Assembly (NCBI RefSeq): GCF_000332195.1 | Contig: NZ_KB235922.1 | Span: 4,065,322-4,129,321 of the forward strand | Source of the DNA: Pleurocapsa sp. PCC 7319 | GTDB taxonomy: Bacteria; Cyanobacteriota; Cyanobacteriia; Cyanobacteriales; Xenococcaceae | Direction of reading: 5' to 3' | DNA: 64,000 nucleotides | Shown: positions 25,353 through 33,713 of the stretch, piece after piece | Position numbering within the stretch: position 1 is the first letter of the stretch | Layout of the letters: each line of letters opens with the position of its first letter | Position numbers and translations under genes: made by a program | Notes under the pieces: model-generated | Databases searched by the model: none | What the model saw: the letters and a program-made list of their open reading frames with translations, nothing else | What the model was told of the DNA's origin: nothing

Positions 25353-25903
25353 TTAACATTAGTCAATTTACTAGTGCAATTTATAGTCATTCCAATTGGT
25401 TGACCTATTGTTTCAGATTGTATTAGAACAAATAGTTTTTGTAGGGAATTGATTCTGACTTTTCTCAGCTTAGGCAGTTGAATTTGCCAATCACTCAATG
25501 GATTAGTCTTGAACTGAGGAAACAGCATGGACTTCATTTGTCCGTACTTTTTGAATCTCGGAAAACCATATCCCCTTTCTCTAAATGAATCCCAGCTATC
25601 ATGCAGTCTTCTTATATTGGTTTGTAAAACCTGAGACTGAACTGTTTTTAGTCGTGGGAATTTCTTTTTAGCTTTAGGTAGGTTGTTTTGTTGCTGATGA
25701 TAACCAGGAAACGGATAGTCCGCAGCCATGATATATTCTGATTCCAAACTGCATCGATCAATTGAACACTTCCTAGAAGCAATCCAGTCTTTCAGCTCTC
25801 GTAACGCATAATTATAGCTAACACGACAAGTCTCCAGCCACTCATTGAGTAGTTCGACTTGTTTGATATCAGGGTATATGCGATAACGATAGTTTAGAAT
25901 CAT
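25349..25903 (-). pseudogene. Truncated tnpB of an IS605-type element
   Basis: 184 residues of the N-terminal half of TnpB: MILNYRYRIYPDIKQVELLN, VSYNYALRELKDW, a segment near FPRLKTVQSQVLQTNIRRLH and FPRFKKYGQMKSM, then LPKLRKVRINS. The RuvC motifs and zinc ribbon are missing. The tail (LTNVN) is read from host sequence beside cpeR. A deletion has removed the 3' half and right end. The 5' hairpins at 25996-26056 remain. Confidence 0.85.
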
Positions 25904-25995
25904 ATGAGTATTTCACCATGAACAAGTGCTTCTGGTAGAAACTTATAATTCTCAACCACTGCGTTGTCCAGTTCGATTCATAAGGCAAAGCGTTG

Positions 25996-26056
25996 CGAGG
26001 GTTCCCCTCGTTAAACCTATTGCCGTCTCCCACTAAGCCCTACATCCTTTGGGCTT
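25996..26056. repeat. Paired hairpins at the left end of the truncated IS605-type element
   Basis: The hairpin at 25996-26010 is CGAGG/CCTCG around GTTCC. The hairpin at 26035-26056 is AAGCCC/GGGCTT with loop TACATCCTTT, set inside an outer TCTCC/GGAGA stem. The second is matched by 28989-29010 (AAGCAC/GTGCTT, loop TACATCCTTG), a base-pair-preserving change. These are the left-end recognition structures of related elements. Confidence 0.75.
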
Positions 26057-26154
26057 TGAAGGAGAATTTTCTCACAGAGAGTTAAAGCAATTATAATTTT
26101 AGAGTGTATGTGGTAAGAATAAGCTGGAATTAAACATCGGAGATAGAGAAAAAT

Positions 26155-27870
26155 ATGCCGAGAAAAAAAACCAAGTCTGGTAATAAAACATCCAAGACTA
26201 GCAGTTTTTTAGACAAGTCTCAAGTAGGAATCTCCCTGAGCACTAAGGCTGTTCAAAATCTGAATGAGATTGTTGAGGAAACAGGTCTTTCTAAGTCAAA
26301 AGTTATTGAAAACTTGGTTACAGGAAATTTAGCGATCGCCAGTCAGATGGCGGAAAAAACTATCTCCATTGCATCTCAGGATGATAATTCACCGGAAAGT
26401 TCAACTACCACAATACAGATAGTAGATGGTTCTGTTTCAGAGTCAAGGGAACAAAAACCAGCTGCGTCAACTAGTAGAAAGCAAGAAGCAGCTGAGTCTG
26501 CTGTGTTAGCAGAGTTAAAAGCAAAAATTCAAGAGCACAAGGCTAGCTATCAGACCTTAAAAGAGCGTTCTAGAGAACAAGAAGCTTTGGTTAAAAAACT
26601 GCAAGCGCAAATCGAGGAACTAAAAAATTCTGGGTCGGAACAAGCTCCAAAAAATAAAAATACTAAAAATACTGAAAACCAACTTCAAAAGCAGCTTGAG
26701 CAGTTAAAACAGCAGCTTACTCAACAAAAAGAAGATAGTAAGGCGGCACAAAAGACTATCGAGGCTAGCGAAGCTAAGATTAAAGATTTAGAACAGCAAT
26801 TATCCACACAGCAAGATAGCCATCAGAACTGGCAAAATCAAGTAGCAGAAAAAGAAACCGCCATTTCTCAACTAGAGCAGCAGCTTGCAGATAAAGACAG
26901 TGAGATTCAAAATCTCAACAGCGATCGCACTCAAGTCCAACAGCAATTAGGCGAAAAAGAAACCGCCATTTCTCAACTAGAGCAGCAGCTTGCAGATAAA
27001 GACGGTGAAATTGAAAACCTCAACAGCGATCGCACTCAAGTCCAACAGCAATTAAGCGAAAAAGAAACTGCCATTTCTCAACTAGAGCAACAGCTTGCAG
27101 ATAAAGACAGTGAGATTGAAAACCTCAATAGCGATCGCGACCAGGCTCAACAGCAATTAACAGCTAAAGAAGAAGCTTTAACTCAATTACAACAGCAAGT
27201 AGGAGAAGCTCAAAAGCAATTATCTAAGGCGAATGATAATAACCAGAATCTTCAGGAACAACTAACTGAAACTCAACAGCAAGTAGAGTCACTAAGGAAT
27301 GAAATTCAAGAGCGGCAAGAAGGACTCAAGCGTCTTCAAACAGAAAAACAAACAATCCAACAACAATTATCCAAAAAACAAAACCATATAACCAGTTTAG
27401 AACAAGAAACTAAGCAACAAAAAAATCTGCTTCAAGAACAAAACAAAACTACTCAGAATTTACAGCAACAAATAACAGAATTAAATCAACAAATAACCAT
27501 CCAAGAAAAAAATCTTAGTCAGACTAAAAAGCATTTGGTAGAAGAAACAGCCGAAAAAGAAAAACAAATTGCTAACCTAAACCAAGAAAAAACTAAGAAT
27601 GCCGATCTTCAGCGTCAAATTAGTGAAAGCTCTTCTTTAGCAGAACAACTTAATCAAGAGTTATCAGAACAAAAACAAAACTATAGCTTGCTGGATTTAA
27701 AGGGCAACGAACAAAAAGGTCTAATCGATAGTTTGCGATCGCAACTTGAAGAACAAGAGTCTTTGGTAGCTAGGGGTAATGCCTCTGGTACTTACAAAAC
27801 TTGGGCAATTATTCTATTAGGAATTTTATTAACCATAACTTCAGTACTATCAGCTAAATCTTTCTTGTAA
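26155..27870 (+). CDS. Ribbon-helix-helix / long coiled-coil / C-terminal membrane-anchor protein
   Basis: 571 residues. Residues 24-62 (VGISLSTKAVQNLNEIVEET, then GLSKSKVIENLVTGNLAIA) resemble a ribbon-helix-helix DNA-binding fold. From about 110 to 540 the protein is a Gln/Glu/Lys-rich coiled coil. It includes three nearly identical 35-residue repeats (from EKETAISQLEQQLADKDSEI to NSDRTQVQQQL) at 26848-27162, each carrying a HIP1 site. The C-terminus (TWAIILLGILLTITSVLSA, about 549-567) is a single transmembrane segment. I know no named family. It could tether DNA or another complex to a membrane. It lies between cpeR and the CpcT-type lyase. Confidence 0.8.
   Translation: MPRKKTKSGNKTSKTSSFLDKSQVGISLSTKAVQNLNEIVEETGLSKSKVIENLVTGNLAIASQMAEKTISIASQDDNSPESSTTTIQIVDGSVSESREQKPAASTSRKQEAAESAVLAELKAKIQEHKASYQTLKERSREQEALVKKLQAQIEELKNSGSEQAPKNKNTKNTENQLQKQLEQLKQQLTQQKEDSKAAQKTIEASEAKIKDLEQQLSTQQDSHQNWQNQVAEKETAISQLEQQLADKDSEIQNLNSDRTQVQQQLGEKETAISQLEQQLADKDGEIENLNSDRTQVQQQLSEKETAISQLEQQLADKDSEIENLNSDRDQAQQQLTAKEEALTQLQQQVGEAQKQLSKANDNNQNLQEQLTETQQQVESLRNEIQERQEGLKRLQTEKQTIQQQLSKKQNHITSLEQETKQQKNLLQEQNKTTQNLQQQITELNQQITIQEKNLSQTKKHLVEETAEKEKQIANLNQEKTKNADLQRQISESSSLAEQLNQELSEQKQNYSLLDLKGNEQKGLIDSLRSQLEEQESLVARGNASGTYKTWAIILLGILLTITSVLSAKSFL
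26848..27162 (+). repeat. Three 105-bp tandem repeats in the coiled-coil gene
   Basis: The units start at 26848, 26953 and 27058. Each encodes 35 residues, five heptads, so changes in copy number keep both frame and coiled-coil register. The units are nearly identical at DNA level, including silent positions, which points to recent duplication or gene conversion. Confidence 0.88.
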
Positions 27871-28040
27871 TTAAACGACTCGATTTATAAAACCGGAATC
27901 AGAATCAACAAGATTTCCTTACTTCTCGGAACAGTATTTTGATTAAATGCTTGAGTGGAGAATGTTGGTTTAGATTTAGCTAGGCAGAAATTAAATTCAA
28001 GCTATTGCATTACATTTTTTAGTTTTGATACCAGATTTTT

Positions 28041-28067
28041 GTAAGGGCGAATGCAATTCGCCCTTAC
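28041..28067. repeat. REP-like perfect hairpin upstream of the CpcT-type gene
   Basis: GTAAGGGCGAAT and ATTCGCCCTTAC form a perfect 12-bp stem with a three-base loop, 34 bases before the next start codon. This GGGCGAATGC-AATTCGCCC type of palindrome is a common dispersed repeat in cyanobacteria. It could affect transcription into the downstream gene. Confidence 0.75.
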
Positions 28068-28100
28068 TATTCTATTGCTATTACTCAACAGAAAAAAATC

Positions 28101-28703
28101 ATGAGTTTTTCCCCTCAAGTCAAAGCTCTAGCATCTTATCTAGCTGGAGAATTTGATAATAAACAACAAGCTTTAGAGCAACCGGCATGGTATGTTCATC
28201 TCAGACTTTGGATCAAACCAGTACCTATTTTTACGGATGATAGTCTTACTCTGTTTGCCGAACAAGCTAATGTTATCAAGCTAGATCAGCCTTATCGACC
28301 ACGAATTTTAAGACTGAGGCAAAGAGACGAGATAGAAGTAGAATTCTATATGTTTGAAGACATAACCACTGCTAGGGGGGCAGGACAAAACCAAGACTTA
28401 ATCCAACAAATAACTCCAGAAAAGATTAAATTTCTGCCTAACTGTACTCTTAAAGTTGCCACTGAACAGTTTGCTAACGGTAAGTACTGCTTTAAAACTA
28501 CTCCCGTGACAGATACACCCTGTAGCGTTACTTATCAAGGTACTACTTTTCAAGTTTTTCTTGGGTTTGAAGCTACCGCAGATGAGCTACAAACTTTTGA
28601 TAAGGGTATAGACCCCAAAACTGGCAAAGGAACTTGGGGAGCCTTAATGGGTGCATATCGCTTTACCAAACGCCAAGACTTCTCAGCTGAATTGAATCTG
28701 TAA
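28101..28703 (+). CDS. CpcT/CpeT-family bilin lyase-like protein
   Basis: 200 residues, clearly homologous to the CpeT at 24.3 kb. Shared landmarks are LASYLAGEFDNKQQALEQP, WYVHLRLWIKPVPIF, LFAEQANVIKLDQPYRPRIL, an NCTL-type strand, and FDKGIDPKTGKGTWGALMGA. The usual RPLPW is replaced by KPVPI, and the VEPGKGC segment is loosely conserved as FKTTPVTDTPCSV. It may be the phycocyanin-type T lyase (CpcT, Cys153) or a divergent relative. It is outside the cpe operon, following the coiled-coil gene by 230 bases. Confidence 0.82.
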   Translation: MSFSPQVKALASYLAGEFDNKQQALEQPAWYVHLRLWIKPVPIFTDDSLTLFAEQANVIKLDQPYRPRILRLRQRDEIEVEFYMFEDITTARGAGQNQDLIQQITPEKIKFLPNCTLKVATEQFANGKYCFKTTPVTDTPCSVTYQGTTFQVFLGFEATADELQTFDKGIDPKTGKGTWGALMGAYRFTKRQDFSAELNL

Positions 28704-28741
28704 GTACCCAAGTACTTTATGGCTAGATTCACCTATGAACT

Positions 28742-29035
28742 ACTCATTCTAAACTTCGTTTAGAACGAGTTTCTAGCTTCGCTGGGTATTGCCTTACTCT
28801 GGTCTTACGACCTAGGCTTGGTCTGACACTCCCTCCGCACCTGCCAATTGCTGCTTTTGTTCATCAGTGAGATAAATTCGTACTTTTTGTGCTTGTCTAA
28901 TCATGTCTATCACTATAAATGTTGATGATAAAATACCCAAGCACAAGATTCTCAACCCTTGATAGCCAAGTTCGATTTATCTCCCACTAAGCACTACATC
29001 CTTGGTGCTTTGAGGGAGAATCCTCTTACACTAGG
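28742..29035 (-). mobile_element. Relic of an IS605-type element (ends plus first codons of orfB)
   Basis: On the minus strand an ATG near 28903 reads MIRQAQKVRIYLTDEQKQQL and then stops. The Q-K-V-R-I-Y-x-T-D-E-Q-K-Q-Q-L pattern is the usual start of IS605 OrfB/TnpB proteins. Upstream of it lies the left-end hairpin (28989-29010, with outer TCTCCC/GGGAGA arms). At the other side is a strong hairpin ACTCATTCTAAA/TTTAGAACGAGT (28742-28770), which may be an element end or the terminator of the lyase gene. Nearly all of the transposase has been deleted, leaving a MITE-like remnant. Confidence 0.6.
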
Positions 29036-29219
29036 TTAAAAGCTAATAGCTGATAGCTAAGGCAAAGCCCTTTACCTTAAACCATAGTTTTGGGTGTAAT
29101 GTTTGAGGTATAGCACTACCAGAAAACATTAGGACATTTTCTGTTCCCTGTTCCCTTTGAACCAATATGTTATGTCCTAAGCTTAAAGCGTAATGCTATA
29201 TATAATAGCGAGTAAATCA

Positions 29220-30182
29220 ATGGATAAGATATCTTTACTGTGGGAAATTCCTCTGGCTTTGTTATCTTTTGTGTTTTACAAAGTCATGAAGTTTATTATT
29301 GGTAATTTATTTACTGTATATCTTGCTTTTGATCAAAAAAAAGCTAATCAATGGCGAGTATTGTCTCAAAAAACAATTAATGCCCCTTTAGTATTACCAG
29401 TTTTAATGACTAAAGGACCTCGTTGGAATACTCATGCAATCATAGGTACTTTAGGACCTTTTACTGTGCAAGAGTCTGTAGAAATAGATATTGAAACGGC
29501 TAATAATTCTGCTCGCTCTTGGATTGTAGCGGTTTATAGTTTCCCAGGATATAAAACTATTACTAGTCTTGAATCAGAGAGAATTAATCAAAGCGATAAT
29601 TGGCACAAAATTCCCTTATCTCCTGGAAAATATTCTTTAGCAGTTCGCTACTACAATCGCTCTGATACTATTAATTATCCAGCAATTAAGGTAGATAAAA
29701 ACTTGTATGTAGACACTCTGAATGTACCTAAGAACATTAATGACTATTATTACGATTTAATTAATGCCAAAAACTGGTTTTATTCTAGTTTGCATTATTA
29801 TATTTTTACAATTCTCAAGTTTCGTAACTATCTACCAGAAACTTTTGTCCGCAGAGAATATTTACCTGTAGGCGCACCAGCTACCCACTTTGCCTATAAT
29901 TACTTAGAGTCACAACAAGCTTTGCAAATACAGATTACTCCCGAAATTATTGAGCAATTTGATATTTACTTTACCTTTTACGATCGCTCAAGTTTACCGA
30001 TAACTTGGCGCATCATTACTGACTCAGAATATTTACTCCAGCCACAGGATAGAAACGGTTATTTTCTACTGAGAATTCGACCTAAACCAGAACATTCGGC
30101 AACTACTATTCAGGCAAAATCACAATTAATCGAGACCAATAAATCTATTCAACGTTGGCAGATTAGTGCTCTTAGTTCTTAG
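29220..30182 (+). CDS. Cyanobacterial conserved protein, DUF6208-like
   Basis: 320 residues from ATG 29220, preferred because the protein then starts MDKISLLWEIPLALLSFVFY, a membrane-proximal helix. The rest is largely beta-strand rich: PVLMTKGPRWNTHAIIGTLG, SWIVAVYSFPGYKTITSLES, LSPGKYSLAVRYYNRSD, and DIYFTFYDRSSLPITWRI. I recall a cyanobacteria-restricted DUF (6208) of this design, but the assignment is from memory. No catalytic motif is apparent. A membrane-attached carbohydrate- or lipid-related role is possible but unproven. Confidence 0.65.
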   Translation: MDKISLLWEIPLALLSFVFYKVMKFIIGNLFTVYLAFDQKKANQWRVLSQKTINAPLVLPVLMTKGPRWNTHAIIGTLGPFTVQESVEIDIETANNSARSWIVAVYSFPGYKTITSLESERINQSDNWHKIPLSPGKYSLAVRYYNRSDTINYPAIKVDKNLYVDTLNVPKNINDYYYDLINAKNWFYSSLHYYIFTILKFRNYLPETFVRREYLPVGAPATHFAYNYLESQQALQIQITPEIIEQFDIYFTFYDRSSLPITWRIITDSEYLLQPQDRNGYFLLRIRPKPEHSATTIQAKSQLIETNKSIQRWQISALSS

Positions 30183-30778
30183 CTTGATTTCAACCCAAAT
30201 TCAGCAAACCTTTTGCGATCAGCTTCACGACATTTCAAAAAAACTGGTTGATAAACTTGTTTTATTTCCATTTGCAGAAAAATCTGGAATTTTCGATCTA
30301 GTTTTGGGGAGTCTGGAGTCAAATAGTCGCCATTCAACTTTATTAAGGTACATTTTGTATGTTGAAAAGGAATCCATTCTGCTAAATCTTGTTGCATGGT
30401 AATTACTTGTGGTGCAATGCCCCTTTGAGCTAATCCCCACTCAATCAAGCGATCGCGATTAGTGGTAATAATAATTTGTCCCGATCTAGAGGCAACGGTC
30501 TCCGCTAGTTGAAGATGAAAATTGCTGGGAAGTTTGCGCTTGAGCAAATAGTCTTCATCGGTGGGTTCATAATAGTAGCGCATTAAGTTAACTACCGCTG
30601 CGGGAGTTTTTGCCATTAGATGAATTAATTCCCAGGTATCTGTAGGAGTATCAATATTCCCCTCGATAGTTTGCAGCTTAACAATGAGATGTTCTCGAAT
30701 CTCCTCTGTAGTTGGGATTCCTAGACGTGAAGATTCCTCAGAGCCAACTAGCTTGAGATGTCCTATAATTTTCTGCAT
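30179..30778 (-). CDS. SIR2-like domain protein, probably truncated
   Basis: 199 residues resembling the NAD-binding SIR2-like fold of bacterial proteins. LGIPTTEEIREHLI fits the family's GIPT helix. SGQIIITTNRDRLIEWGLAQ fits the central strand and T-T-N-x-D-R motif, and QHTKCTLIKLNGDYLTPDSP fits the HxxC...I-K-x-x-G-D strand. The glycine-rich NAD-binding GAGxS at the N-terminus is not clear (VGSEESS), and the sequence after residue 165 does not look like the family. SIR2-like proteins often act as NADases in phage defence, but this stand-alone copy may be a degraded fragment. Its 3' end overlaps the preceding gene by 4 bases. Confidence 0.5.
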   Translation of the reverse strand: MQKIIGHLKLVGSEESSRLGIPTTEEIREHLIVKLQTIEGNIDTPTDTWELIHLMAKTPAAVVNLMRYYYEPTDEDYLLKRKLPSNFHLQLAETVASRSGQIIITTNRDRLIEWGLAQRGIAPQVITMQQDLAEWIPFQHTKCTLIKLNGDYLTPDSPKLDRKFQIFLQMEIKQVYQPVFLKCREADRKRFAEFGLKSS

Positions 30779-30889
30779 CTATTTTTTGGTCATGTTCAAA
30801 CAAAATTCCAGGGTACACTCGTATTCTCGTGATTGAGCAATATTATATAGCGCTTCTCGAATTAGTGAAGTACACCTCGGTTAAGATAA

Positions 30890-30917
30890 GTTCGGAGTTC
30901 GGAGTTCGGAGTTCGGA
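30890..30917. repeat. Heptamer tandem array (GTTCGGA x4)
   Basis: Four perfect copies of a 7-base unit in the spacer upstream of the SIR2-like gene. It is typical of cyanobacterial short tandemly repeated repetitive sequences. Confidence 0.9.
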
Positions 30918-30997
30918 AAATTTTGTACCTCACCTATTTGAGAAAGCCTATAACCAAAGCTATTAATTGTTATAGCAATACGGACTTGCATTAGGAC

Positions 30998-31025
30998 ACT
31001 CATTACTCATTACTCATTACTCATT
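30998..31025. repeat. Heptamer tandem array (ACTCATT x4)
   Basis: Four perfect copies of ACTCATT. The same heptamer reappears as two copies at 36691-36704, so this unit is dispersed in the genome. The 331-base spacer 30779-31109 holds this and the GTTCGGA array, and no gene that I can see. Confidence 0.9.
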
Positions 31026-31109
31026 ACTTACGAGCAATCAAATAAACTTGTCCTAATACAACTAACTTTATACGGCTATAGTTTTGATAGGTGGCAATCG
31101 ATGGATTAA

Positions 31110-31820
31110 TTATGAAGAATGATTTTTATTACATTTTTGACTACGATAAAAATTGCTTAATTTAGTGGGAGAAACCCCCAAATAGTAGCCAATAATTATT
31201 AACTGATTAATTAAAGTGGTTTTCCAAACTCCTAACTTTTGCCATCGCCGACTAGAAGTAGTTACTGCGCCAGGGGCGAGCGCAATTTTTCCTTGTCGCT
31301 TAAGTCGTTTGATAAATTCAAAATCCTCCATAATCGGTAAATCCGAATATCCACCCATGTCTTTAAAGACCTGTTTAGTGATAAAAATTGCCTGATCACC
31401 GTAGGGAAGAGAAAATAAATGCGATCGCATTTTGACTAGCATTTCAATCCAACGTAGAGAGCGCTCTGCTCCATCAATAGTCAATTCAAATGCCCCTGCA
31501 ATCACATCTGGCTGTTCTAAAGTATTAGAAACTAAATCATCAAAATCTGGGGGCAGTTGGGTGTCAATATGGAGAAATAGCAGAATCTCTCCCTGAGCAA
31601 TATTTGCTCCTGCATTCATCTGGGCAGCTCTTCCCCGACCAACAAGAGAAATAACCCTAACTCCCATTTGCTGAGCTAAGGTTACGGTCTCATCGACACT
31701 ACCTCCATCAACCACAATAATTTCCAGAGCAGAATCTCGTTGAAGTCCTCGTAGAGTAGTTTGAATAATTGCTGCTTCGTTAAGTACTGGGATAATAATG
31801 CTAATAATATCTTTAGCCAT
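31110..31820 (-). CDS. Family 2 glycosyltransferase (TIGR04283-like)
   Basis: 236 residues with a GT-A fold. ISIIIPVLNEAAIIQTTLRG starts the nucleotide-sugar domain. The metal-binding DxD equivalent is LHIDTQLPPDF and the acceptor region is YGDQAIFITKQVF, then MEDFEFIKRLKRQG. The overall pattern matches the compact glycosyltransferase family that includes proteins annotated for arsenosugar biosynthesis, although that role is unproven for most members. A hydrophobic C-terminal helix (TTLINQLIIIGYYLG) suggests membrane association. It is divergent from the next gene with only 9 bases between start codons. Confidence 0.88.
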   Translation of the reverse strand: MAKDIISIIIPVLNEAAIIQTTLRGLQRDSALEIIVVDGGSVDETVTLAQQMGVRVISLVGRGRAAQMNAGANIAQGEILLFLHIDTQLPPDFDDLVSNTLEQPDVIAGAFELTIDGAERSLRWIEMLVKMRSHLFSLPYGDQAIFITKQVFKDMGGYSDLPIMEDFEFIKRLKRQGKIALAPGAVTTSSRRWQKLGVWKTTLINQLIIIGYYLGVSPTKLSNFYRSQKCNKNHSS

Positions 31821-31829
31821 GTTTCAAGA

Positions 31830-32639
31830 ATGAGGAACAACCTAACTCCTAACTATCAACGATTAACGATTAACCATTATCTCCTCAAGATTTTCTCGGT
31901 TTTCTTAATACTATTCAGTTGCGTTACACCAGCCATTGCGTCACCGATTCAAGAGCGTCTTCAACAATTTCCCCAATGGAATAATAAACCGCCAGTACAG
32001 CTTGCTAGAGGAGACTTAGAATATCCCGAGTGGATGGCTGGCACTTGGCAGGTTAATAGCACTCTTGTTGAACAGGTAGCTCCTCTAGCCCCAGATATTG
32101 TCACTCCTGGATTTACAGCCAACAAAAATTATCTAGATCGGGCGATCGCGTTTCAGGTTAGATTCGGCAAAGAATATTATTCTGCCCCCAAGGGAATGTT
32201 CTCAGCCTTTAACCCTTCTCAGCCTATAATTGTGGCAGATCGAGCTTTTAATGGTAAAAATATCGCTCAGGCATATTTGGGAGATGATAATGTCTATCAG
32301 GTAAAAATTGACCCTGATGATCCCAACCAACAGATAACATTTCTGAAGGGAGAGCGAAAGCTAATTTCTAAAATTACAGGACGTGCCAGGGAAATTCCCT
32401 CCGACAATCAATTTATCGCCACCGAAGTTACCCAACAGCTATTCAGATCTCCAGAAAGAATTTATCTTAATGAAGTGGAAACTACTTCTAACTATCAGTT
32501 ACTAGACTCAGGAAATATCAGTGCCGAACAAATTACGGCAATTTATCTCTCCCCACAAGACCCAGATTATTTCACAGCAAGCGATCGCCCGGTGGCACTA
32601 TATCGATATCATTTAGATTTAACAAAAGCTTTTGAGTAG
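31830..32639 (+). CDS. Exported conserved protein (DUF6816-like)
   Basis: About 269 residues from ATG 31830. A signal peptide is visible: a basic start, a hydrophobic core (LLKIFSVFLILFSCVTPA) and AIAS before the mature SPIQERLQQFPQW. The mature part is beta-rich: DLEYPEWMAGTWQVNSTLVE, AIAFQVRFGKEYYSAPKGMF, ISKITGRAREIPSDNQFIAT and a closing PVALYRYHLDLTKAFE. Such lumenal or periplasmic proteins are shared by cyanobacteria and plastids (DUF6816 from memory). The lipocalin-like lay-out suggests ligand binding, but no function is known to me. Confidence 0.72.
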   Translation: MRNNLTPNYQRLTINHYLLKIFSVFLILFSCVTPAIASPIQERLQQFPQWNNKPPVQLARGDLEYPEWMAGTWQVNSTLVEQVAPLAPDIVTPGFTANKNYLDRAIAFQVRFGKEYYSAPKGMFSAFNPSQPIIVADRAFNGKNIAQAYLGDDNVYQVKIDPDDPNQQITFLKGERKLISKITGRAREIPSDNQFIATEVTQQLFRSPERIYLNEVETTSNYQLLDSGNISAEQITAIYLSPQDPDYFTASDRPVALYRYHLDLTKAFE

Positions 32640-32683
32640 GTAGGCAGAATAATTTATAAAACCATACTATTAAGCTGTTTCTC

Positions 32684-32704
32684 TATTCCCTGTTCCCTGT
32701 TCCC
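32684..32704. repeat. Heptamer tandem array (TATTCCC/TGTTCCC)
   Basis: Three heptamers, TATTCCC-TGTTCCC-TGTTCCC, followed by a decayed copy. The same family of units occurs at 60544-60571 and about 29143. Confidence 0.8.
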
Positions 32705-32781
32705 TATTCTCTTGCTGTAGGCATTTTATATTTAATTGCACCCACCTACTTAGCTTTTAGCTGGAAAATTCACGGCAAATT

Positions 32782-33516
32782 TTAGTACTTCACCAAAACC
32801 CCTGGTTCTCTTTGAATCGGCAGAATATCTAAGATATCTGTCTGAGAACAATATTTAAGGTCTTCATCTCCGTCTAATCCTAAGAGGCGTTGCCCATGGC
32901 TACAAAGGCGGAAAACATTTAAAAGATTTTCTTGCCATTGCTGATAAAGAGAGATTGCTCCAATCACTTCGTCATTACCAAATAACTCTAGCTGAGGTAC
33001 AGCACTTTGCTGAAAAATAGACTGAGCGATCGCCCCTGCACAAGCGGTATCCTCTACGGAATAATCACCCTGCCATCCAGAGCCCACCATCCACACAGTT
33101 TTGGGTTGAGTTTCCAATAAATAGTTAACTGCTGCCCGACGATTAATTTGGGCGGCAGTAATCACCTGAGGCGATTTTTCGACTCGTTGTAAAGCCCGAG
33201 TACCGTTAGTAGTAGTCAGAAATAATCTTTTACCTTTGACCACTTCTGGAGTACAGGCAAGAGGAGAATTGTCCAAATCAAACCCTTCTACTTTTTCCCC
33301 CCCTCGTTCTCCTGCTCTCAGACGCTTTTCTGTTGACCACGAATTCGATTGACGAATCAATTCTTCTATGTTACTAAATGCATGGACGGCTTCTGCACCT
33401 GCATCAAGTGCAGTGGCAATTGTAGTGGTTGCTCGCAAAACATCAATCACTACTGCACAGTCTGGTAATAGGTCTGTTGGAGTAAGTTCAGGGGTATGAT
33501 AGACGAATAATTTCAC
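32782..33516 (-). CDS. comB: 2-phosphosulfolactate phosphatase-family protein
   Basis: 244 residues of the ComB family, which removes phosphate from 2-phosphosulfolactate in archaeal coenzyme M synthesis. Cyanobacterial homologs are widespread with unclear substrate. Conserved segments are [49 protein letters not shown] and [20 protein letters not shown], which supply the Mg-binding acids. The length is normal. ATG at 33516. Confidence 0.93.
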   Translation of the reverse strand: MKLFVYHTPELTPTDLLPDCAVVIDVLRATTTIATALDAGAEAVHAFSNIEELIRQSNSWSTEKRLRAGERGGEKVEGFDLDNSPLACTPEVVKGKRLFLTTTNGTRALQRVEKSPQVITAAQINRRAAVNYLLETQPKTVWMVGSGWQGDYSVEDTACAGAIAQSIFQQSAVPQLELFGNDEVIGAISLYQQWQENLLNVFRLCSHGQRLLGLDGDEDLKYCSQTDILDILPIQREPGVLVKY

Positions 33517-33713
33517 ACTAATACAATTATATATATAGTCAATGAATCAAAACTTACGCAATTATACGTTATTTACCATCTACTCAAATAGTACTTAATC
33601 ACTAAGTAAACGAAGAAAAATATAAGGGTTTGATGTTTAGTTGCTTAAGCAGAGAAAAGCAAATGGTGATATTTCATTCCATAAACAATATTCATTTTTT
33701 AAGGAGCCAAATT

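Noticed and set aside
25349-25903. Antisense regulation of cpeR by the overlapping tnpB fragment
   Set aside because: The overlap is only three bases at the stop codons, and the fragment is a decaying transposase without an evident promoter directed at cpeR.
30890-31025. Regular repeats that might be a CRISPR array
   Set aside because: They are direct heptamers without spacers, so short tandem repeats, not CRISPR. No cas genes occur in the window.
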